Source of the DNA: Paenibacillus lautus NBRC 15380
GTDB lineage: Bacteria > Bacillota > Bacilli > Paenibacillales > Paenibacillaceae
Assembly: GCF_004000945.1 (NCBI RefSeq)
Contig: NZ_BIMF01000001.1
Location: 186,001-250,000 of the forward strand
Direction of reading: 5' to 3'
Length of the DNA stretch: 64,000 bases
The position numbers were made by a program, and so were the translations under genes. Shown here piece by piece: positions 17,827-26,727 of this stretch (within the stretch, counting starts at the first letter, position 1; every line of letters starts with the position of its first letter). The notes under the pieces were generated by a model that saw only the letters and a program-made list of their open reading frames with translations, ran no database searches and was not told the DNA's origin.

Positions 17827-19689
17827 TTACATAGCCGCCCGTTTCAGCTGGCTGTTATACAGGTCGCTGTAGAATCCTCCCTGCTTCAGCAGTTCATCAT
17901 GGGAGCCTTGCTCCAGCAGGCGCCCATCCTTCAGCACAAGGATGCGGTCCGCCGAGCGGATCGTGTTTAGGCGGTGGGCAATGACGAAGCTCGTCCGCCC
18001 TTTCATCAACCGCTGCAATCCTTCCTGGATTTTGATTTCCGTTACGGTATCGATGCTGCTTGTCGCTTCATCCAGCACCAGCATGGAAGGGTTGGCCAGA
18101 ATCGCCCTCGCGATCGCAAGCAGCTGTTTCTGGCCTTGGCTAATGCCGCTGCCATCAGGCTTGAGCAGCTTGTCATAACCGTCCTTCATCCGCACGATAA
18201 ACGAGTGGGCATTGGCCAGTTTCGCGGCTTCTTCCACTTCCTCATCGGTGGCATCCAGCCGTCCGAAGCGGATATTCTCACGGATCGTGCCCTGGAAGAG
18301 GAAGGAATCCTGCAGCACAAAAGCCATCTGTGAGCGCAGGCTCTCCCTGCGAATCGAAGAAATATCCCGCCCGTCGAGGGTAATGCTTCCACTGTCCGGA
18401 TCGTAAAACCGGGAGAGCAGCTGAATTAAGGTGGTCTTCCCTGCACCCGTCGGACCGACTAGCGCAATCATCTCGCCGGGTTTCGCTTCAAAGCTGATTC
18501 CTTCCAGCGTGTCCCCGTCTTTCTCGTAAGAGAACGAGACGTTGTCGAACTTCACCGCACCCTCCACGCTGTTCAGCGTGACGGCGGCTCCTTCATCCTT
18601 CGCTTCAACCTCTTCATCCAGCACTTCGAATACGCGTTCCGCACCCGCAATGGCTGACAGCAGCGTATTCCATTGGTTGGCCAGATCGTTCAGCGGCCTC
18701 GTAAACTGTCGTGCATAACTCTCGAAGATAATGATGACGCCGATCGTAATATGTCCCTGGATTGCCATGATGCCGCCAATGCCCGCTACGATCGCAAAGC
18801 TCAAATTATTGAGCCCGTTCATCAGCTTCGGAATGAAGCCCGATATGCTCTGCGCCCAGAAGCCTGACAGACGAATCCGTTGATTGCGCTCATCGAATTC
18901 GCGGACCACCCGTTCCTCCTGGGAAAAAGCCTTAATAATCCGCTGCCCCGACAGCGTTTCTTCAATATATCCGTTCAGATCCCCAAGGTTGCGTTGCCGC
19001 TCTTTGAACAAAGGACCGGTCCGCCGGGTAATCCAGCGCATCCCCATCATCATCAGAGGCACGACCAGGAACGTCAGCAGCGTAAGCAGCGGACTAAGCC
19101 ATAACATGACGGTTAACGTGCCGATTAAGGTCAGCACGCTCGAGAAGATTTGGATGGCCGAGCTGTTCAGCGTTGAGCTCACGTTCTCGATATCATTCGT
19201 CAGACGGCTCATGATTTCGCCCTGCTGGCGCTTGCCGTAGAACGGAATCGGGAGCCGGTGCAGATGCGTGAACAGATCCATCCGCATCCGGTACACCGTC
19301 TCTTGCGCGATGCCGATCATCCAGACGTTGTGCAGCCAGGTGGTCACGGCCTGAAGGACATAGACGACGGCCAGTCCAACCAAAAAGTACAGCCAGGCCG
19401 AGTCGATGGAGCTGTCGGGATTTCTCACATCATCCAGAAATCTGTCCACCCCGACGCCGAGCAGATAGGGACCGAGCAGCGCCAGGCCCGAGCTGATCAT
19501 CACCATCAGCAGCACGAGTGTGAGCTTCCCTTTGCGGCGGGCAAGATAAGCCCATATTCTGGAGAGGGTGCCCGACCAGTTTTTGGCCTTGGCTTTCGGC
19601 TTGCCGCCACGGCCGCCGCCATCCTTGTTCTTGTCAAGATCGAGCTTCGGTCTTGGGTGACGAAACGGTTCAGTGAATGCCTTGAGCAT
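17827..19689 (-). CDS. Heterodimeric ABC exporter subunit with intact catalytic Glu (BmrD/YheH-like)
   Basis: A 620-residue fusion of a six-helix membrane domain (residues about 55-330) and an ATPase domain. Walker A is GPTGAGKTT, Walker B LVLDEATSSID with the catalytic Glu, and the switch His is in IAHRLNT, but the signature is degenerate (ISQGQKQLL). It carries a Lys/Gly-rich N-terminal extension of about 50 residues. The ATG at 19689 follows GGAGG by about ten bases and overlaps the upstream partner by 20 bases. The degenerate positions complement those of the 19670 gene, so the two form one heterodimer, as in BmrCD and LmrCD multidrug exporters. Substrate is inferred as drugs or lipids. 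Confidence 0.88.
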   Translation of the reverse strand: MLKAFTEPFRHPRPKLDLDKNKDGGGRGGKPKAKAKNWSGTLSRIWAYLARRKGKLTLVLLMVMISSGLALLGPYLLGVGVDRFLDDVRNPDSSIDSAWLYFLVGLAVVYVLQAVTTWLHNVWMIGIAQETVYRMRMDLFTHLHRLPIPFYGKRQQGEIMSRLTNDIENVSSTLNSSAIQIFSSVLTLIGTLTVMLWLSPLLTLLTFLVVPLMMMGMRWITRRTGPLFKERQRNLGDLNGYIEETLSGQRIIKAFSQEERVVREFDERNQRIRLSGFWAQSISGFIPKLMNGLNNLSFAIVAGIGGIMAIQGHITIGVIIIFESYARQFTRPLNDLANQWNTLLSAIAGAERVFEVLDEEVEAKDEGAAVTLNSVEGAVKFDNVSFSYEKDGDTLEGISFEAKPGEMIALVGPTGAGKTTLIQLLSRFYDPDSGSITLDGRDISSIRRESLRSQMAFVLQDSFLFQGTIRENIRFGRLDATDEEVEEAAKLANAHSFIVRMKDGYDKLLKPDGSGISQGQKQLLAIARAILANPSMLVLDEATSSIDTVTEIKIQEGLQRLMKGRTSFVIAHRLNTIRSADRILVLKDGRLLEQGSHDELLKQGGFYSDLYNSQLKRAAM

Positions 19690-21412
19690 GCTGCTGCGCC
19701 TCCTCTCCGTACTGGGATTCATAGATGCGTCGATACAGAGCGGAGCTTTCCATCAAAGCGTCATGGTTCCCTTTTCCAATCAAACGCCCATCGTCCAGCA
19801 GCAGAATCAAATCGGCCGAAGTGGTCGAGCTGATCTTCTGCGTGATCAAAAACGTCGTGCAGGACAAATCCTTCAGGGCATCCAGCAGGGCGCCTTCCGT
19901 TCGGACGTCAAGAGCACTAGTGCTGTCATCGAGAATGAGGATGGCGGGCTTTCGAACGAGCGCCCGTGCAATGGACAAGCGCTGCTTCTGTCCGCCGGAC
20001 AAGTTGACCCCGCGCTGACCCAGCATCGTGTCATAGCCGTTAGGCAAATGCTCGATGGTATCATGGATTTGGGCTCTGCGGGCCGCTTCTTTAATTTCTT
20101 CCATAGAAGCATCCTCGCGTCCCCAGGCGATGTTCTCCCGGACCGTACCGGAGAAGAGCAGCACTTCCTGCGGCACATAGCCGATGCTGCTGCGCAGATT
20201 CACCTCATCAATCGATCCGGCATCCATTCCGTCTATGCGTACTGTCCCCTTCTCTTCCTCGTAAAGCCGTGGAATCAGCTGTACTAATGAAGATTTGCCG
20301 GAACCTGTCGCTCCCATAATCGCGATCCGCTCTCCGGGCCTCGCTTCAAAGGAAATATCCGTCAGCACGTCGATGTCGCTGCCCGGGTAGCTAAAGCTCA
20401 CTTGCTCGAACTTCACGCCCCCTTGAATGTCAACCTTTTTATTTTTATCCTTGCCCGCGCTTGCTGCATCCTCTTCCGTCTTTAGCACCTCCTGCGTCCG
20501 CTGGGCGGAAGCGCGTCCCCGGGAGAAGGCAACGACAACCCAGGACAGGGCGGACATGGCACCAATACAGCGCAGGGAATAATTGACTACGGCAACCACT
20601 TCGCCGACGCTGGCACTGCCGGACGCGATGTCTTTGCGGCCAAACCACAGGACCGCCATGATCCCGGCATTCATGATGAGGAGAATAAACGGCATCGTTG
20701 TCTCCGTTAATCGCAAGGTCGAGACGGTGGTGCTCATCAGCTTGCCCGAGGTACGGCCAAAGCGCTCAATCTCGTGACCCATGCGGACGAATACGCGAAT
20801 CAACCGGATCCCGGTCAAATTCTCCTGAATGACGCCGTTCACCGCATCCAATCGCTGCTGTACATTGCGGAATGCATCCGCTGCCCGCTTCATAATCCAA
20901 GCGATAAAAATAAACAATAATGGCACGGTAAGGACAAGCAGCAAACCCAGCTTCACATTCACGACCAATGCCATGATAATGCTTCCTAGCACAACTAGCG
21001 GAACGCGCGTCATAAACCGCAAGCCCATGAACACCGTATCCTGAATCTGGGTGACGTCACCCGTAAGTCTAGTAATCAATGATGAGGTAGCAAACCGGTT
21101 AAATATCGAATAGGAGAAGGACTGCACCTTTTCATACAGCTGATCACGCAGATCATAGCCGAGTCCCTGACTCGTGTGCGCCGCAAAAAAAGAGCTGGAT
21201 ATCCCGGCTATAAAGGCAATAATAGCGCTTCCAGTTAAAACGGCTCCCCACATCCATACGACGGACAAATCCTGTTTCTGAATGCCGTCGTCAATGATTT
21301 TAGAGATAAGCAGCGGCTGAATCAGCTCGACGGTGAGCTCAATCAGCATCATGACCAGTGCCGCAATCGCTGCTACGCGGTACTTTTTCAAAATCGAGAA
21401 GACCATTCCCAT
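19670..21412 (-). CDS. Heterodimeric ABC exporter subunit with degenerate ATP site (BmrC/YheI-like)
   Basis: A 580-residue half-transporter: six helices, then an ATPase with Walker A GATGSGKSS and a perfect signature LSGGQKQRL. Walker B is LILDDSTSALD, with Asp where the catalytic Glu belongs, and the switch His is replaced by Gln in ITQKISS. This is the pattern of the subunit contributing the non-hydrolysing site in asymmetric exporters; BmrC has the same Asp. The ATG at 21412 lies seven bases after GGAGG; the longer frame from 21445 has no binding site. First gene of the pair. An AT-rich -10-like tataat lies about 100 bases upstream. I saw no BmrB-like leader peptide. Confidence 0.88.
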   Translation of the reverse strand: MGMVFSILKKYRVAAIAALVMMLIELTVELIQPLLISKIIDDGIQKQDLSVVWMWGAVLTGSAIIAFIAGISSSFFAAHTSQGLGYDLRDQLYEKVQSFSYSIFNRFATSSLITRLTGDVTQIQDTVFMGLRFMTRVPLVVLGSIIMALVVNVKLGLLLVLTVPLLFIFIAWIMKRAADAFRNVQQRLDAVNGVIQENLTGIRLIRVFVRMGHEIERFGRTSGKLMSTTVSTLRLTETTMPFILLIMNAGIMAVLWFGRKDIASGSASVGEVVAVVNYSLRCIGAMSALSWVVVAFSRGRASAQRTQEVLKTEEDAASAGKDKNKKVDIQGGVKFEQVSFSYPGSDIDVLTDISFEARPGERIAIMGATGSGKSSLVQLIPRLYEEEKGTVRIDGMDAGSIDEVNLRSSIGYVPQEVLLFSGTVRENIAWGREDASMEEIKEAARRAQIHDTIEHLPNGYDTMLGQRGVNLSGGQKQRLSIARALVRKPAILILDDSTSALDVRTEGALLDALKDLSCTTFLITQKISSTTSADLILLLDDGRLIGKGNHDALMESSALYRRIYESQYGEEAQQHAQGIH

Positions 21413-21631
21413 ATGCATTCCTCCGAGGCTGAAGACCTTTATCATGTTCTAAACATCAATTACCCACTGGTCTTCATGTAGTAGCAATATTGGTTCGTAC
21501 AAGAGCTGGATATGTCTATTATAATATATTTTCTCCTAGAACTTACCGGCTGATTTAAAAATATCACGGGAAATCACATTCCAAACCGCAGCTGCTGGCC
21601 TGTATCGGGAGCTGTACAACGGAAATGACAA

Positions 21632-21677
21632 AGAGAGCCTACTCTTCAGGATCGTCTCCTGTCGAATAGGGCTCTCT
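21632..21677 (-). terminator. Probable terminator of the FtsX-type ABC operon
   Basis: Arms agagagcct and agggctctct (21632-21640 with 21668-21677) enclose an inner cagga/tcctg stem just past the permease stop. The T-run on the minus strand is short. Confidence 0.6.
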
Positions 21678-21692
21678 CGTTGAAACATATAG

Positions 21693-24600
21693 CTATTCTA
21701 CCGATTTCAGCGCTTCAATCATATCAATCCGCTTCAGTTTGTAATGCATGGAGGCCATGACAATGGCTGAGAACAACAGCGTCAGCAGTGCCGCATAGCC
21801 GTAACTGATTCCATGGATGGTGGGACTGAACATCATCGCATCCACTTCCGCGGTCAGGAGCACAAACCGGTGCAGGAACACGCCCCCCAAACTGCCCGCT
21901 ATGATCCCCAGCACGGTCAGAATCATATTTTCGCGATAAATGTACATGGTTACTTCCTTATCATAGAAGCCAAGCACCTTGATCGTTGACAGCTCCCGTA
22001 TCCGCTCGGATACGTTAATATTCGTCAGATTGTACAGCACGACAAACGCAAGTGCCGCAGCAGATATAATCAGGACAACGACCACGACGTTCATGCTGTC
22101 CATCGTATCACTGAAGGCATCGCTTACTCCGCTCGTGAAGCTGACCATCGCCACCCGTTCGCTTGCGGTTAACGATTCTCCAAGCCGGTCCTCCCACTCC
22201 GGATCGTGACCGTTGTGGTCATACGTCAGCAATTGGCTGTTCACTTCCGGCGCTGCGTCAAAAATCTCTTCGTAATATACCGGCGTCATATAGACGTAGT
22301 GCATGGCATAGTTTTCCGTTATCCCGGCTACGCGCATTTCAAAGGGTTCATTGTCGCTGTTCTGAACGGTGAATGTGCTGCCAATCTCGAGATCAAACAG
22401 CTTGGCCAGCTTCTCGGTAATGATCGCGCCGTCATCCGTCAGTGACAGCTTCTGCTCCTGCTCACGGGATTTCAGGACGATGAACGAATCGATCTCCTTC
22501 GGTGATTGGGGCACGAACAAACTCACATCCTGGGCGTTCACCTCTGGGGCGGCCGCAGTCATCGCCTCTTGGGTCACATTCATAATCCCCGTAATCCCCG
22601 GCGTATCCGCAATGCGCTTGTTATAATCCTCCAGCATACCGCTATCGCCGTTATCCTCTTGAAATACAACGGTCGCCTGATGCTGCATAATCTTTCCGTA
22701 TTGCAGCGGCGCGATATCTCCGATGGAATCCTTGAGACCGAAACCGGTCAGAATCAGGGCCGTGCAACCGGCAACGCCGCAGACGGTCATAAACATCCGC
22801 TGCTTGTAGCGGAACAGATTGCGGGCGGTTACTTTTCCAATAAAGCCGAGCCGGTTCCACACCCAAGGAACCCGCTCCAGCCATATGCGCGATCCGTTCT
22901 TGGGCGCCCTGGGACGCATCAGGACCGAAGCGCTGCTTCGAAGTTCCACCCGCGTGGCCACATAAGCCGTCATGGTCGTACAGAGCACAGCCACAACAAT
23001 CGAAATGATGCTGTAGCTGAGATAAAAGCGGGTTCTCACATCTGGTAGATTATATAAAGCGCCGTAAGCATCATAGATAATGGCGGGAAACAAGGTGAAG
23101 CCGATAGCCAGCCCGGCTGCTGAAGCCGCAACACTGGCCAGCGTCGAATAGACCAGGAATTTTTTCATCACATCCCGGTTGCTGTATCCGAGGGCTTTCA
23201 AGGTTCCGATCTGCAGCCGCTGCTCCTCGACCATCCGGGTCATCGTTGTCAGGCTGACGAGGGCAGCGATCAGGAAAAAGAATACCGGGAATGCCGTTGC
23301 AATGGAAGATAAGCGGTCGGCATTATCGCTGTACTCGGTATACCCTGGATTGACGCTGCGGTCCATGACGTAGACTTTGGGCAGCTCAAGCTGATCCAGC
23401 TCCTTCTGTCCCTCTGCCACTTCCTTCTCGCCATCGGCGATCTCCCGCTCAGCCTTTACTTTTTCTTCATTAAATTTCTTTAGACCTTCCTGATATTCCT
23501 CCCGCCCTTGGCTAAGCTCCGCTTTCGCATCCGCGAGCTTGGCTTCCCCTGCCTGTCTGGCAGTTGCAAGCTCCTCCGTTCCTTGCTTCAACGAAGCTTC
23601 CCCCTGCACAAGCTGACGCTCGGCTTCCCGAAGCTTGGCCTGTTCTTCTTTCAGCTCTGCTTGGCTTGCATCCAGCTTCTGCTGAGCATTACCCAGCTGC
23701 AGCGAAGCTTCGTTTAAACCGCTTTGGAACGCAGAAGCAGCCTGTTGCAGAGCCGCGCCGTCCAGTGCGCCTTCCATGAAACCCGCAGTGGCTGCTCCTA
23801 GTTTCGGATCTGCCGCCTGAGCTGCCGAGAGCAGCTCTTGCCTCTGCTCTTCCGGTATGCTCTCCGGATCTAAACCGGAGATTTGCTGCAGCGCCTTCGC
23901 CAATTGCTGCCCTTGTACCAGCTTTGGCACAAGCTCCGACTTCTGTTGATCCAGTTGACTTTGACCCGTCTTAAGCTGGGACTGTCCTTGCTCCAGCTGC
24001 TGCTGATTCCGCTTCAGCTCCGCTCTGCCTTGGGCAAGTTTTTTTGCCGCGGAATCCAGCTTGGCTTGTCCCTGTGCCAGTTCGGTTTGAAGTTTATTCA
24101 CGCCATCAAGGTAGGATTGCTCGCCTTCATTCAGCTTGATCTTCGCTTCCATTAACTCTTGCTCCGCATCGGCCAGCTGTTTCTTGGCATCCTCGATTTT
24201 GTCCACGGCCTCATCCAGCTTCTTCTGACCGTCGGCACGAATCTCTGCCAGCCGCTCCTGCGGCATAGTCTCCAGTGCCAGTTCTAACGCTTCTTTGTGC
24301 CGTTGGATCTTCTCGTCATACTCAGGCGTATAAGGAGCTAATCCAGCGGTGTCTTGGAAGGTCAGGTAGGCTTCCGTATATACAGATCGTTTAAAATCCT
24401 TCTCCGGTATAACGGCGAACACATCCGCTGTCCCTTTGCCGATGCCGCTCGTTCCCCGACTCATGCTGCTGATGAACAGCGGGCTCTTCGCCCTCCCCAC
24501 GACCGTGTATGTGAGGTGATTAAATGTTTTCTTGAGGTTGACTCCGTGGTCCGGATTGGTGAAGGTAATCTGATCCCCCAGTTTAAATTCGTTTCCGCGG

Positions 24601-25010
24601 TCTCCCGCGTCGATGACGATTTCACCCGCGGCTTCCGGCATTCGGCCTTCTGTGAGCACATATTGATTCAGATTATTTCCTGGGTCATAGGAGAGTATCT
24701 TCGCGATCCGGCCGCTGTCACCGAGGAAAACGTCCGAGCTGTAGCCGGGCTGGACCACATCCACGCCGGCAACCTGCTTCAGCTTCTCTATATCGCTTTG
24801 TTCGAGACCCAAGGTGGACTGAACCTTAAGATCCATCAGCTTTAAGTCGCTATAGTAATGATCCGCTGTATCCAGCATATCAGGACCTGTGGCTTTGATC
24901 CCCGCAAAAAAACCGACGCCGAGCATAATGATGGCAAAAATGGACAGAAACCGCGCTTTTGTCCGCGATATTTCCCGGAAAATATCAGTCCACAACGCTC
25001 TTTTCTTCAT
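21693..25010 (-). CDS. FtsX-family ABC permease with a long extracellular coiled coil
   Basis: A 1105-residue permease. One helix at residues about 20-40 and three near 580-720 form the first FtsX module; four more, starting near 760 and ending at the C-terminus, form the second. Between residues about 240 and 550 lies a long heptad-rich segment full of KLDE, QLADAEQEL, AELKEEQAKL and EREIADGEKEVAEGQ, which should be a coiled coil outside the membrane. The ATPase gene ends 13 bases upstream. MacB/LolCDE-type systems use such modules for mechanical work on envelope substrates rather than classical transport. The substrate is unknown. GGGAG precedes the ATG by nine bases. Confidence 0.85.
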   Translation of the reverse strand: MKKRALWTDIFREISRTKARFLSIFAIIMLGVGFFAGIKATGPDMLDTADHYYSDLKLMDLKVQSTLGLEQSDIEKLKQVAGVDVVQPGYSSDVFLGDSGRIAKILSYDPGNNLNQYVLTEGRMPEAAGEIVIDAGDRGNEFKLGDQITFTNPDHGVNLKKTFNHLTYTVVGRAKSPLFISSMSRGTSGIGKGTADVFAVIPEKDFKRSVYTEAYLTFQDTAGLAPYTPEYDEKIQRHKEALELALETMPQERLAEIRADGQKKLDEAVDKIEDAKKQLADAEQELMEAKIKLNEGEQSYLDGVNKLQTELAQGQAKLDSAAKKLAQGRAELKRNQQQLEQGQSQLKTGQSQLDQQKSELVPKLVQGQQLAKALQQISGLDPESIPEEQRQELLSAAQAADPKLGAATAGFMEGALDGAALQQAASAFQSGLNEASLQLGNAQQKLDASQAELKEEQAKLREAERQLVQGEASLKQGTEELATARQAGEAKLADAKAELSQGREEYQEGLKKFNEEKVKAEREIADGEKEVAEGQKELDQLELPKVYVMDRSVNPGYTEYSDNADRLSSIATAFPVFFFLIAALVSLTTMTRMVEEQRLQIGTLKALGYSNRDVMKKFLVYSTLASVAASAAGLAIGFTLFPAIIYDAYGALYNLPDVRTRFYLSYSIISIVVAVLCTTMTAYVATRVELRSSASVLMRPRAPKNGSRIWLERVPWVWNRLGFIGKVTARNLFRYKQRMFMTVCGVAGCTALILTGFGLKDSIGDIAPLQYGKIMQHQATVVFQEDNGDSGMLEDYNKRIADTPGITGIMNVTQEAMTAAAPEVNAQDVSLFVPQSPKEIDSFIVLKSREQEQKLSLTDDGAIITEKLAKLFDLEIGSTFTVQNSDNEPFEMRVAGITENYAMHYVYMTPVYYEEIFDAAPEVNSQLLTYDHNGHDPEWEDRLGESLTASERVAMVSFTSGVSDAFSDTMDSMNVVVVVLIISAAALAFVVLYNLTNINVSERIRELSTIKVLGFYDKEVTMYIYRENMILTVLGIIAGSLGGVFLHRFVLLTAEVDAMMFSPTIHGISYGYAALLTLLFSAIVMASMHYKLKRIDMIEALKSVE

Positions 25011-25023
25011 GATATGTATCTCC

Positions 25024-25725
25024 CTACCACTCGATGTTGTCCACAGAAACGGGGTTCGGATTCAAAACCGTGTTCCGAACCTTGGCATTGTTGATCTCAA
25101 TGACCCGATCCGCCATCGGCGTCAGAGCAGAATTATGCGTAATGACAATAACCGTCGTCCCGGTATGGCGGCAGGTGTCTTGGAGCAGCTTCAGCACCTG
25201 TTTCCCCGTATGGTAATCAAGCGCACCCGTGGGTTCATCACAGAGAAGCAGCTTCGGCTGCTTGGCGAGCGCTCTGGCAATCGCCACCCGCTGCTGTTCC
25301 CCCCCGGACAGCTGTGCAGGAAAATTATTCAGACGATTACCCAGGCCGACATCCCGCAATACTTGCTCCGCGTCCAAAGCCCGGGGAGAAATCTGCGAAG
25401 CCAATTCCACATTCTCTTTTGTCGTCAGATTGGGAACCAGATTATAAAATTGAAACACAAATCCGACGTCATTGCGCCGATAGCCGGTCAACTCCTTGCT
25501 GTTAAACCTGGCAATATCCATTCCATCCACCAGCACTTGTCCCTCATCCGCGGTATCCATGCCGCCCAATATATTCAGCACCGTGGATTTGCCTGCCCCG
25601 CTGGGACCGACAATGATCGCAAACTCGCCTTTTTCGATCTCTAGGTTGATTCCATCATTGGCTACAATGGTGGTCTCTCCCATCCGGTAGCGCTTATATT
25701 CATCCTTCATGCTCACAAAAGCCAT
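25024..25725 (-). CDS. ABC transporter ATPase, LolD/MacB type
   Basis: A 233-residue ATPase paired with the FtsX permease. Walker [11 protein letters not shown]-loop [10 protein letters not shown], signature [15 protein letters not shown], Walker [13 protein letters not shown] and switch His VITHNSAL are all intact; the LSGGEQQR form and DEPTGALD are typical of the LolD/FtsE/MacB branch. The ATG follows GGAGTGGAG. It is the first gene of a two-gene operon and is preceded by an unusually structured leader at 25795-25899. No regulator or two-component pair, common beside such transporters, is present in the window. Confidence 0.9.
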   Translation of the reverse strand: MAFVSMKDEYKRYRMGETTIVANDGINLEIEKGEFAIIVGPSGAGKSTVLNILGGMDTADEGQVLVDGMDIARFNSKELTGYRRNDVGFVFQFYNLVPNLTTKENVELASQISPRALDAEQVLRDVGLGNRLNNFPAQLSGGEQQRVAIARALAKQPKLLLCDEPTGALDYHTGKQVLKLLQDTCRHTGTTVIVITHNSALTPMADRVIEINNAKVRNTVLNPNPVSVDNIEW

Positions 25726-25794
25726 GTTTACTCCACTCCCAACTCATGGTTGCAATTTCGGCTTGAATCGGTTTGTAATCTTTAGTAGCCCCAA

Positions 25795-25899
25795 AGCGGC
25801 TTATCCGGCGCTATAGCCGTAGGGCTGTTCACCGCTTATATGGATACCCTTCGGCATCTGTCGTAGCCATGAGGCTATGTCTCGCATGCATTTGTGCAT
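25795..25899 (-). other. Structured leader of four tetraloop hairpins upstream of the LolD-type ABC operon
   Basis: In minus-strand order the region folds locally into atgca-4-tgcat (25886-25899), tagcc-4-ggcta (25864-25877), gatgcc-4-ggtatc (25843-25858, one G-T pair) and agcc-4-ggct (25815-25826). The last is enclosed by agcgg/ccgct (25795-25799 with 25832-25836). The 395-base gap 25726-26120 holds otherwise only the terminator at 26053. No known riboswitch consensus is matched. It could be a cis-regulatory RNA or a copy of a dispersed palindromic repeat. Confidence 0.45.
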
Positions 25900-26052
25900 T
25901 CTCCGTTGTTAGACTCCTTATTTTCTTACGTTCATTCAATGAAATCGTCCTGTAAACAAGTGTAGCATAAACAAATCGGCCAAAGAAAACACTGCCTCCC
26001 CCGCGATGGCCATGTCACAGAATGTTCCAAATCCGAAATAGTCCGAGCAGCA

Positions 26053-26087
26053 CAAAAAAAGCACTTCTTCATCTGGGAAGAAGCGCT
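26053..26087 (-). terminator. Intrinsic terminator of the 26121-27735 operon
   Basis: Arms agcacttcttc and gaagaagcgct (26060-26070 with 26077-26087, one G-T pair) with a 6-base loop are followed on the minus strand by a run of seven T. Confidence 0.9.
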
Positions 26088-26120
26088 TCACTGATGGTTT
26101 TATTCAAATTGTCGAGCAGC

Positions 26121-26726
26121 TTACGAAGTCCAGAAGGCTGCCCGGTCCTCCGCACGCAGCTTGGATACAAATCCCGAAGGGTCCTGGTCCATGTACTGGA
26201 TCGAATCCATGATCCATCTGCCTCTCGACTTCTTGTATTGAATCGTGGCTAATCCGGAATCCCGGAGACGATGTTCGCTTGTTGCCGTTTCATGAGTCTG
26301 ATCGGTCATAAGCTTAAAATAGGGGTCAATCCGTTTGACGTCTAGAGCATGCGTTTCTCCTGGAACCAATGCGTCAAACTCGCTCCGTTCCGGCAGGCGG
26401 CTAAGCCGCCACTGATCCAGGAGATAACCTCCTTGGGGGTGAAAGAACGAAACCAGTTTGCTGCCATCTGCCATTTCGCGTATTTCATAAGTATAGTCCT
26501 GTTCCTCTCTTATGATGTCCGGTTTGCCGAATTGGCTGTCAACATCGTCTTTGGACATGCGAATTGACATGATGATCCGGTACAAATAAGGGGAATTGAT
26601 CTCGTTATGGAGCGTTATTTCCTCGTTGACTTTCCCTGCGCCAGGCAGCATGATACATAACAATAACGCGACTACGCCCATCGTTAGCCCTGCTTTACGG
26701 GCTTTAAATACCCCATCCGTCCTCAT
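26121..26726 (-). CDS. Exported protein of unknown function
   Basis: Encodes 201 residues with an N-terminal basic stretch and one hydrophobic segment (GVVALLLCIMLPGAG, about residues 17-31), so it is secreted or anchored by one helix. I do not recognise the remainder; it is mixed alpha/beta, rich in charged residues, and contains FGKPDIIREEQDYTYEI. The ATG follows the stop of the upstream acyltransferase-like gene by a single base and has only a weak binding site, which suggests translational coupling. The pair ends in a strong terminator. A function linked to the upstream hydrolase is a guess from coupling. Confidence 0.6.
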   Translation of the reverse strand: MRTDGVFKARKAGLTMGVVALLLCIMLPGAGKVNEEITLHNEINSPYLYRIIMSIRMSKDDVDSQFGKPDIIREEQDYTYEIREMADGSKLVSFFHPQGGYLLDQWRLSRLPERSEFDALVPGETHALDVKRIDPYFKLMTDQTHETATSEHRLRDSGLATIQYKKSRGRWIMDSIQYMDQDPSGFVSKLRAEDRAAFWTS

Positions 26727-26727
26727 G

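Noticed and set aside
21413..21692. BmrB-like leader peptide controlling the heterodimeric exporter
   Set aside because: Only a 4-codon frame without a binding site is present; no stalling-type leader could be supported.
25741..25920. T-box or known riboswitch in the structured leader
   Set aside because: No T-box bulge sequence, and none of the FMN, SAM, TPP, cobalamin, c-di-GMP or ykkC consensus blocks that I can recall are present.
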